Shown: piece by piece, positions 1 to 8,200 of the stretch
Position numbering within the stretch: the stretch's first letter is position 1
Layout: each line of letters begins with the position of its first letter
Origin: Deltaproteobacteria bacterium RBG_13_61_14
Lineage (GTDB): Bacteria > RBG-13-61-14
DNA length: 12,300 bases
NCBI GenBank assembly: GCA_001797815.1
Contig: MGQK01000048.1
Coordinates: forward strand, 1-12,300
Direction: 5' to 3'
The notes under the pieces: model-generated
Databases searched by the model: none
What the model was told of the DNA's origin: nothing
Seen by the model: only the letters and a program-made list of their open reading frames with translations
Program-made: the position numbers and the translations under genes

Positions 1-614
1 ACCTGCGGCGCGCCGGTCACCGCCCGCGCGAAGGCCGCCCGGGCCTGATCCGGCCGGCCCAGCTTGAGCAATGCCACGCCCAGGTTGTTCTCCGCTTCCG
101 GGGACTCGCGATGCTCTTGAATTTCCTCCAGGTAGGCCGCCGCCGCCTCGGCCCAGCGACCCTGGTAAAAATAGGAGTTGCCCAGGAGAAAGTGATTGCC
201 CGGCCGTTCCGGGTAAAGGCTTTTTAGCCGTCGAAAAACCTCGCGAGCCGCGTCGGCATCGCCCAGTTCCAGGAGCTGGCCGCCGAGCTTTTCCAGCACC
301 AGGGCATCGTCCGGGCTTTGCGCTTGCGCCCGTTGATACCAGGCCAGGGCCTCCTCCGGATGGCCGGCTTCGTTTTCCACCTCGCCCATGGCCAGCAAAG
401 CCCGCCAGTTACCGGGCTCCAAAGCCACCGCGCGCTCCGCCGCCCAGCGGGCCTGACGATTATCGCCCAGGCTGGAATAAATCCCGGAGAGGTTGAGATA
501 GGCGTGGGTATAGCGCGGGTCCAGGCGCAAGGCTTGCAAGTAGGCGTGAAGGCCGGCGTCCCGATTGCCCTGCCCGCGGTCCACTCTGCCCAGGTTGGAC
601 CAGGCCCGGGCGCT
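1..614 (-). repeat. Tetratricopeptide repeat array, six units visible
   Basis: Residues 443-646 of the minus-strand protein divide into six consecutive 34-residue units. Typical segments are AWSNLGR, AYLNLSGIYSSLG, ALLAMGEVENEAG, VLEKLGGQLLELG, HFLLGNSYFYQG and AENNLGVALLKLG. Each is followed by an A-x-x-x-(Y/F)-x-(R/E)-A-like second helix and usually ends in P. The W/L/G/Y/A/P positions match the TPR consensus. In TMTC-like proteins such an array follows the membrane domain and probably binds a partner or substrate. The array continues past the window edge. Confidence 0.9.
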
Positions 615-1940
615 TCCCGGCGATTTTTTCACCGCGTCCCGCCACAAGGCCCTTGAATCCGTCCAGACCCGGTTACGCGCATACGTGTCCGCTCCCAAAA
701 GCAAGGCTGCCATCCCGACCAGAACCAGCCTCGCCTTCCTAAAACGGCCCGGCGCCAGGACCAAAAAAACCAGGGCGGCCACCGGCGCGAGCACGGACAG
801 GTAGAGGCGGTGCTCAAAGCAGAGCTCCAGGGGGATGAAGCTGGACTCGATCGCGAGCTGGCCGAAAAACCATAAGATCCCGAATGCCCAGAGGCTTCTT
901 TTGCGGAGCCCGATCAGGAAGGCCGCGGCGAGGGCAATTAAGCCAAGGGCGGCGAAAAGAGTGGAAACCGGTTGGAGGAGGGAATGGGAGACGGGAAAGT
1001 CATATTGCAGGCGCAGGAGTTGGGGGATCGGCCACGCCGCGAGGAACAGGTAATAAAAGACCACGCGGGCTTCGGTGAGCAGCCGCTCGTAAAGGGTGAA
1101 ATCGCGGAGCGCGTAGCCCTGGGAGATCCAGCGGAGTGTAGAAGGCCCGAGCAGGAGGGCGGCCGCGAGGGTGGCGAGGAGGAGAAGGAAAGCGAGGCCG
1201 ATGAGCCAGCGCCGGCTGGGGGGAAGCCCGACTTGGGAGAAGAAGAAGTATTCCAGGGCGAGGAGGAAGACCGGGAGGGTAAAGGAGGTTTCTTTGGTGG
1301 CGCAGGCTGAAATCCCGAAGAGGATGAGGCCGGCGAGGGCCGCCAGGCGCCGGCGGGGCGAAATCGAGGTGCGGGCATAGACATAGGAAAGCAGGGCCAG
1401 CAGGCAAAAGAGGCCGGCGAGCGAGGTCATGCGCTGGACCACGTAACTGACCGCCTCGGTCTGGACCGGGTGCAAGGCCCAGAGAGCGGTCGTGGCGAGA
1501 GCGAAGCCTTGATACGTGGTTCGACTACGCTCACCACAGGCGGCTGAGGCTTTCGGCCTCGCCCCTGGAGAGCGAAAGAGAAGCGAGAGCAAAAAATAAA
1601 GCGTGACACAGGAGAAAAGATGAATGGCCAGGTTAACCAGATGGAAGCTTTTCGGGCCAGGGCCGAAAAGGACAAAGTTGAGAGCGAAGCTCAAATAAGC
1701 CAGGGGTCGAAAGGGATTGGGTTGGCGAGGCAGACTGGAAAGAAAGGGTCCCAGGTCCAGGTGTTCCCGGGGCAGGAAGGGATTGTCGGTGATGTTGGTG
1801 AAGTCGTCAAAAGCAAACGGCGCCGAGAGGACTGGAGCGTAAGCGGCGACGGTCAGGAGGAGCACTCCCGCGAGCAGGGCCAGGATCCAGGACTGCCGCG
1901 GAGCCGGCGGTCCGGCCGGCTGGGTCTCGGGCGGGGTCAT
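1..1940 (-). CDS. TMTC/GT-C-like polytopic membrane protein with C-terminal TPR repeats (3' end outside window)
   Basis: Reading the minus strand from the ATG at 1940 gives 646 complete codons with no stop, so the C-terminus lies beyond position 1. A Pro-rich N-terminal tail (residues 1-16) leads into a first membrane segment near 18-38. Next comes a loop with FDD (44-46) and TDNP (51-54). Further hydrophobic segments extend to about residue 430, and TPRs follow from about 443. HPVQTEAV at 157-164, ATKETSFTLP and EHRLYL are, from memory, hallmarks of bacterial TMTC-like proteins. In GT-C glycosyltransferases the first extracytoplasmic loop carries the catalytic acids, so D45/D46 are the candidates. 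A membrane glycosyltransferase acting on exported substrates is an inference; many bacterial homologues are uncharacterised. ATG 1940 is preferred because it opens just before the first membrane segment, although its Shine-Dalgarno is weak. The frame stays open upstream to a TGA at 2027, so a non-ATG start is possible. Confidence 0.85.
   Translation of the reverse strand, partial: MTPPETQPAGPPAPRQSWILALLAGVLLLTVAAYAPVLSAPFAFDDFTNITDNPFLPREHLDLGPFLSSLPRQPNPFRPLAYLSFALNFVLFGPGPKSFHLVNLAIHLFSCVTLYFLLSLLFRSPGARPKASAACGERSRTTYQGFALATTALWALHPVQTEAVSYVVQRMTSLAGLFCLLALLSYVYARTSISPRRRLAALAGLILFGISACATKETSFTLPVFLLALEYFFFSQVGLPPSRRWLIGLAFLLLLATLAAALLLGPSTLRWISQGYALRDFTLYERLLTEARVVFYYLFLAAWPIPQLLRLQYDFPVSHSLLQPVSTLFAALGLIALAAAFLIGLRKRSLWAFGILWFFGQLAIESSFIPLELCFEHRLYLSVLAPVAALVFLVLAPGRFRKARLVLVGMAALLLGADTYARNRVWTDSRALWRDAVKKSPGSARAWSNLGRVDRGQGNRDAGLHAYLQALRLDPRYTHAYLNLSGIYSSLGDNRQARWAAERAVALEPGNWRALLAMGEVENEAGHPEEALAWYQRAQAQSPDDALVLEKLGGQLLELGDADAAREVFRRLKSLYPERPGNHFLLGNSYFYQGRWAEAAAAYLEEIQEHRESPEAENNLGVALLKLGRPDQARAAFARAVTGAPQ
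1516..1560. repeat. Short palindromic, REP-like element inside the coding sequence
   Basis: The segment 1516-1537 begins with GTGGT and ends with ACCAC, around the core TTCGACTACGCTC. A perfect hairpin follows immediately, GAGGC (1546-1550), TTTCG, GCCTC (1556-1560). The core resembles the short 'GTGAGC..AGTCGAA' repeats that I recall being scattered through many environmental bacterial genomes. In the minus-strand protein it encodes roughly residues 127-142 (about ASAACGERSRTTY), a polar stretch between two hydrophobic segments. It keeps the frame. Only one copy lies in this window, so its dispersed nature cannot be shown here. Confidence 0.5.
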
Positions 1941-2127
1941 CTTTGATACTTTACCCTGGAAGCTCGCCGGGAGCAAGATGCGGGGTGGGCCATTTTTTTT
2001 ACTTGATTTTATCAAATAAACTCTTCATAATGAAATTTAACCGTGCGATGATTTCAAGCACTTGCTTTTAGTTCTGCTGACGCTGCTTTTTTACAGGGAA
2101 AGCCTCGACATTGGGAATGAGCGAAAA

Positions 2128-2143
2128 TGCCTGGTAACAGGCA
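2128..2143 (+). promoter_or_regulatory. Hairpin with GTAA loop in the leader of the giant gene
   Basis: TGCCTG (2128-2133) and CAGGCA (2138-2143) pair perfectly around a GTAA loop, which fits the GNRA tetraloop pattern. It lies about 73 bases upstream of the start codon. AATGC at 2126-2130 could instead pair with GCATT at 2151-2155, giving a mutually exclusive fold. This could be a 5' leader structure of the mRNA or an upstream binding site. It matches no riboswitch class that I know. Confidence 0.35.
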
Positions 2144-2200
2144 AGGTTTTGCATTATTTTTCGTCTATTTTAAAGGATCAATTTTTTTGTTTTTTCACAA

Positions 2201-2208
2201 AGAAGGAG
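2201..2208 (+). promoter_or_regulatory. Shine-Dalgarno sequence of the giant gene
   Basis: AGAAGGAG lies seven bases before the ATG at 2216, close to ideal in sequence and spacing. It decides the start codon: the ATG is followed at once by a basic n-region and a hydrophobic core typical of a signal peptide. Confidence 0.8.
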
Positions 2209-2215
2209 ACAATCT

Positions 2216-5200
2216 ATGAAGCTTGAGAACCGGGCGACCAGCTTAAACTTTCGCCGCCTTTGCCTGGCTTCTTTCTTGGCCGCTATCCTGATCTTGAGCG
2301 CCAGCTGCGAGTTGAAGTTCCTCTTCGTCAACCAGCCCGCGTTCATCACCCAGAACGGGACCATCACCTATGACGTGGTGGTGAACTCAACCCTGCCCCC
2401 GGGACAAGACCCGGACAATAACCACTTCCTGGCGATCAAGATTCCCACCGGTTTTACCGTGGTTCAGGTGAAGGGAAGTAACACCTTGGCCTACAATTCC
2501 GGCTTGAAAACCTGGCTGGATGCCAACTACCCGGCAGAGCCCGGGTATGAATGGTGGGTCGGAAAAGACACCAACGGCCCCGGAATCGGAACTGAAGTTT
2601 ACATGGTCACCCTCCAGGCCAATGCCACCCTCGCCTCCTACCTGATTGACTACAAAGTGGGCAATGAGGACGTGTATGAAGTCCAGGACGAAGCCGAGGA
2701 TTTTTACCTGGAAGTGGTGGCCGATTCCGACGGCGACGGGCTGTCCGACGATGACGAGAACTTCCTTTACGGCACCAATCCCAATAACCCCGATTCCGAC
2801 GGCGACGGCATGGGCGATAAATGGGAAGTGGACTATGGCTTAAACCCGCTGCAAAAGTCGGTGATCGGAACCGGCACCGGGACCTGGGCCTACCCGTTCT
2901 ACACTTTTTACCATGACGCCCGCACCCAAATCATCTACCTCCAATCCGAAATCGGCGGCGCCGGGCCGCTCTATTCGCTCGACCTCAACGTCGCCACACT
3001 CCCCAGCATGACCATGAACAATTTCACCATCCGGATGAAACATACCAGCCTCAGCGTTTACCCCGCCGCCCCAAATGCCCTCTGGGAAGGATCGGGCTGG
3101 ACCACCGTTCTCCAGACCAACCTTCCCCAGGGCACCACCGGCTGGCGCACCTTTGCCTTTACCACTCCTTTCAACTACAACGGCGTGAATAACCTGATGG
3201 TGGACATCAGCTTCAATAATATTTCCTATTTGAACCCCAATGGAACGGTCTATTACTCGGCACCGGGAGGTAATCGCAGCCTCAGCTTCCATACCGACAG
3301 CGCCTTCGGCGACCCCTTGACCTGGTCCGGCATCATCCCGAACCCGGAAATCAATACCCAGGTTCCCAACATCCGACTGAATGCCGACGCCGATCACGAC
3401 GGACTCACCAACCTGGTCGAATTCCAGGCCGGCACCAACCCCCAGGTCCCGGACAGCGACGGCGACGGGGTCTCCGATTACCAGGAAGTCTGCTACGACG
3501 GAACCTGCTCCTCTTACACCCCGGGCCTGGACCTGAATCCCAACTCCACCGACACCGACGACGATGACCTCCCCGACGGTCTCGAATACAGCATCGGCTG
3601 TCTTGACCCCCTCAACGATGACTCGGACGTGGACAATGCCTATGACGGCGATGAAGACAAAAACTATAACGGCATCGTGGACCCGGGCGAGACCGATCCC
3701 TGCGACGCCGACAGCGACAACGACTCGATCCCCGACGGATTAGATGCGAATCCGCTTAACCCCGACACCGGCGGCGACCCGGACCGCGACGGACTCACCG
3801 ACCTCCAGGAATACCAGAACCCGAACCACTGCTACTCTTACGACCCTGATTCCGACGGCGACCTGATGCCCGACGGCTGGGAAGTCGCCAATGCCTTCAA
3901 CTGCCGCGACGCCGGCGACGACGACACCGACGCCGACGGCGATGGACTCACCAACCTCATGGAATACCTGCTCGGCACCGACCCCCACGACACCGACACC
4001 GACAACGACGGGGTCAGCGACTTCGACGAAGCCCAGGCCGGGACCGACCCCACCGACCCTTATTGGGAAGCGGATTCAGCTACCGATACCTATGCTACTT
4101 CCGGGTCTTATATTGGAAGCAACACCAGCCGGGGCAACGTCTATCATGCCTTGACCGACACCGTGCTCACCGAGGTGCAGGTAAACTTCAACCCGGATGC
4201 CTATCAAACCATTTGCAGTTCCGGGGAGTGTTCAACCCTTGACTCTGGCATGACCCGAAGCCGGGGGAATTTTTACCGCATGACCCGCGATTTGGACCTG
4301 AGTCAGTTCGGAATGTATCTGAATAACCAAAGTGGCGGCTTGGTAACCGGCTATTACTTTATTTACGAAGGAACCACTCTAACCGGCACGAATAATTTTA
4401 CCCTGGTCTGGTCTGGAAGCGCCTCGATTAGCATCGGGGGGCCGAACATGAAATATTCACCCACCATCGGTCCAGCCCAACGGTTAACCTCAGGTAAATA
4501 TTACTACATCGGGGTTTCCTGGAGCGGGGCCGGAGGCAGCGGGGTCGGATATTACCAGGAACCGACCAATGCCAATGTCCCTTACACCTATACCTACGGC
4601 GTCTTGGAAACCGGCGCCGCCGGCAATATCTTCATCGGGGCTCCTCCAAGCCCGATCAGCAATTCTTACACTTCCGGTCAAGCCGGCCGGATCTACCAAT
4701 ATTTGGACTTCAGCTATCCTTCCTGGAACGTGGACTTCTTTGTATATCAAAACACCACCGAGACCGGAACCTATAGCCGGACCCATTACAAGAACGTCAC
4801 CTTGTATCCCAAAAGCCCGACCGATAACTGGTATTCCTCCGGCGAACTCCGGATTCCTCTGGCTTCCGGGAAATATTATTACGTCGGCTGCGCCTGGACC
4901 GATTACATCCTGTGGAAAATCAGCGCCGTCGCCCCGCCCCAGAACAACGGCTTCGGGGTCTTCGAAACTGGATCCTCGGCCTCGACCGGCCGGCCGCCCG
5001 CGGCCACCATCAACCAAACCAGGACAACGGACAGCGCCTGGGCCCAGATCATCACCACTTCCAAGCTCGCCCAATTCAACACCCCCTGGAACACGGCCTT
5101 GGTCCAGGACAGCACCACCACCGATCCCTGGAGTTTCGCCAATCCTCCGCCGGCCGGGTGGAATGCCACCAACCGGTCTTTGCTTGCCGGCATCGGGCTC

Positions 5201-8200
5201 AGCTACACGGTCTATAATTCGGCCAGCCTGGGCGCGATAGACCTTTCCGCTTATGATCGGATGCTGGTTCCTTCCGGATTGTCAAGCGGTTTTTATACCT
5301 CTTTGGCCACCAGCGCCAACACCGTCTGGCTGCAAAACGCCATCCGCCGGGGCCTCACCTGGGATTTATTCGGATGGAACACCACCGCCTGGACGGCGCT
5401 GCTTCCCACCCGGCTGCAAGCCTCCTCCCCCCTCTCCCCCACCGAAGCCTTGACCATTAACTCCGCCTCCAGTCCTCTGGTCCAAGGCTTGACCGATTCC
5501 GGCATAGATAATTGGAACTATTCCGCCAATGCGTATTACACCCAATGGGGCAATACCACGACCGCGGTCAAAGTGATTACCGATGACAGTCACGCCAACA
5601 GCCCGGTGTTGATTACTTACCCGTGGGCCAAGGGCGGAGTGCGGGCCTCGCAGCAAACCCACGAATGGTGGTCTTATAATTATTATGCCATAGCTTCCGC
5701 CCAAGCCCGCATTCTTCACGAAAACTTCCTGGCCACCAAACCCTACCCCGCCTGCGAGCCGACCGAGGACTTTATCGGCTACACCGGCACCTCGAACTCC
5801 GGAGTGAATTATCTCCGGGGCAATATCTATCAGCCTACCGTGGACACGTTGCTCATCAACTTCGCCCCCTATGTCAATCCGGCGGATAGCGATACCTTCT
5901 ACTGGGCGGTTTACGAGGCCGATGCTGTCACCGGACCTTGGACCTTGCTCGAGTGGGACGATCGGCCCTATACCACCGTGGGCGTGGACTTTCATGACGC
6001 GCCCGCTCCCCTCAACGTGCCCATGCGCCAAGGCAAATATTACTATGTTGCAAGCGGGAGCACGCTCAGCACCGTCCATTACCGGGAAGCGAGTACCGTT
6101 CTTCCCCAGGACACTTCCTTCGGGACGGTGGTCCGTGTCGGCTATGGCCCCAACTCCACCTGGCCGCCGCCCGATTCACTGGCTTCCGTCAACATTTCCA
6201 CCGGTTTCTCCTATTACCAGCGCCTGGACACCTGGACCTGGGACGATCATCGTTACCAATGCGAGGTTATTGACCGGGACGGCGACGGGGTCCCCAACCG
6301 GGTCGAAACCGCGGCCGGGTCCTCGTCCTCTGATCCAACCTCCATCGAATACGACGTGCCCGACGGCTTCGCGCTCCGTTACGGCACCCATTTGTGGAGC
6401 GACCGGGACAATGATGGCCTCTATTACTACGATGAATACAAATGGGGCACCAGCCCCTTCCTGGCCGACACCGACGGCGACGGGCTGGACGACTTTACCG
6501 AAGTTTCCCGACACACCGACCCCACCAATCCGGACACCGACGGCGACGGCCTTTCCGACGGCTGGGAATACAACAACGGCACCGATCCCCTCACCCCCGA
6601 TGCCTCCGTGGATTCGGACAGCGACGGCCTGACCAACGCCCAGGAACTGGCCAACGGCACCAACCCGCTCCGCGTTGACACCGACGGCGACGGGCTGACC
6701 GACTTCGAGGAGGTCTATACCTACCCCACCAGCCCGGTGGACAATGACTCGGATAATGACGGGCTTTCCGACGGACAGGAAATCCTGGTTTACGGCACCA
6801 CGGCTACCTCCGCCGACTCGGACGGCGACGGGGTGGTGGACGGGATCGAGGTCCGCAAGGGCACCGACCCCAAGTCCTCGGCCAGCGTGCCCCTGTGGTT
6901 CACTTCGATTTCAACGAACAACCGCAATCCCGGAACCTCGGGCACTCATACCGTCACCGGGAAAAATTTCCAAGTCGGGGTGACCGCGCGCTTGTCGGGC
7001 ACTGATGCTACCGTGACTTTGGTAACGCGCAATTCCCCCACCCAGTTGACCCTGACCATCAACGTCCCCAGCTCCGCCCTGGCCGGGCCCCGCGACGTCA
7101 TCATCCAGAACCCCGACGGCACCCGGGTCGTGGGCAACGCCAAGTTCATCGTCAACGGGCCCCAGATCACCCGGGTGCTCCCCTCCCGGCTCAAGGCCGG
7201 GGTCAACAACCAGAACCTGACCATTCTCGGCACCGGCTTTATCTCCGGCTGCATCGGCTGCACCCTCTCCATCTCCGGCCAGGGCGCGGACATCTCCGTG
7301 GTTAGCTACACCTGGGACAGCTCCACCCAGATCAGCGCCACGGTCAGCGTCTATTCCACCGCGCTCAAGGGCGGCCGCGAGATCACGGTCCAGAACCCCA
7401 CCGGCTATACCGGCAAGGCTAAAAACCTGCTCTCCATCTACGCCGACTCCCTGGACTACAACTTCGACAATGTCCCGGACTGGTCCTCCAATTCCTTCAT
7501 TGATTCCAACGGCCAGGCCCTGAGCTGGGGCGACGTGGACGGCGACGGCGACCTGGATCTCGCCGTGGGCAAAGCCTTATATCTGGGTTTCATCTGGCTC
7601 CCGGCAGCCGATGAACTCTACCTGAATAATAACGGCGCACTCGAAACCACCCCCTCCTGGATCTCCACGGAAAACGACGCCTCCTCGGACATGGAATGGG
7701 GCGACATTGACAACGACGGTGATCTGGATCTGGTCGTGGCCACCATGACGACCATAGACCTGTTCCAGATGATGCAAGGAATCGAAGCGCCGCTCTCCGG
7801 CCAGGTCAAGGTCTATTACAACCAGGGCGGCGTCCTTCAAACCAGCCCCGGCTGGGTCAGCATGGACACCGGCCTGCCCGGCGAGATGGCCAACGGCCTG
7901 ATGCGCAATTACTGGAACCTGGAACTGGGCGACGTGGACAACGACGGCGATCTCGACCTGCTCGCGGTAGATTCCAATGACCGGGTCTATTGGTATAAGA
8001 ACCAAAATGGCCTGCTCGACGCCTTCGGAGTGGCAGCTACTCCTCAACTGGATGGCGCCTTTGACCTCGAGCTGGGGGACGTGGATAACGACGGGGACCT
8101 GGACCTGGTCTTGTCCGGGGCCTCGAATCCGCTCCAGTTCTTCCGCTTCAACAGCGTCAGCGGCACCTTCGAGACGACTCCCGCCTGGGTCTCCCAAGAC

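Larger units (their letters stand above)
1941..2215. promoter_or_regulatory. AT-rich divergent intergenic region (two promoters expected)
   Basis: These 275 bases separate two gene starts pointing outward, so each gene needs a promoter here. Composition falls sharply: 16 of 60 bases are G or C in 2161-2220, against about 63% in coding sequence. There are T tracts at 1993-2000 and 2182-2195. TTGAT-TTT-ATCAA is a perfect small inverted repeat at 2003-2015, about 65 bases upstream of the leftward gene, and could be an operator or simply AT-rich promoter DNA. No pair of -35/-10 boxes matched the consensus convincingly in either direction, so none is called. Confidence 0.6.

Noticed and set aside
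71-1384. Several plus-strand and other-frame open frames of 60-148 codons at the left end
   Set aside because: They are Pro/Arg/Gly-rich translations antisense to, or in another frame of, the TMTC-like gene, which is open for 646 codons with recognisable motifs.
1985-2060. A sigma70-type promoter for the leftward gene
   Set aside because: Reading the minus strand, TTGAAA (2057-2052) and CATTAT are 19 bases apart, and TAAAAT (around 2010) has no good -35 box. Neither pair is convincing in such AT-rich DNA.
2085-2200. A cyclic-di-GMP or other known riboswitch in the leader
   Set aside because: The GTAA hairpin and the nearby GAAA were suggestive, but the conserved bases of the GEMM classes and other familiar riboswitches are not present in order.
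2258-2308. A firm lipoprotein call for the giant protein
   Set aside because: Cys31 follows the hydrophobic core, but the preceding residues (S-A-S) lack the usual Leu at -3, so ordinary signal peptidase I cleavage is equally possible.
2723-6871. Dockerin or EF-hand domains suggested by the DxDxDG loops
   Set aside because: The loops recur in series with GTNP/GTDP spacers and without the flanking helices of dockerins, which fits TSP3-like repeats. Only DKNYNGIVDPGE in block 2 looks EF-hand-like.
6262-6871. Tandem DNA repeats (GACGGCGACGG) as a CRISPR array or satellite
   Set aside because: The repeats follow the codons of Asp-Gly loops and vary at third positions. There are no constant repeats with unique spacers.
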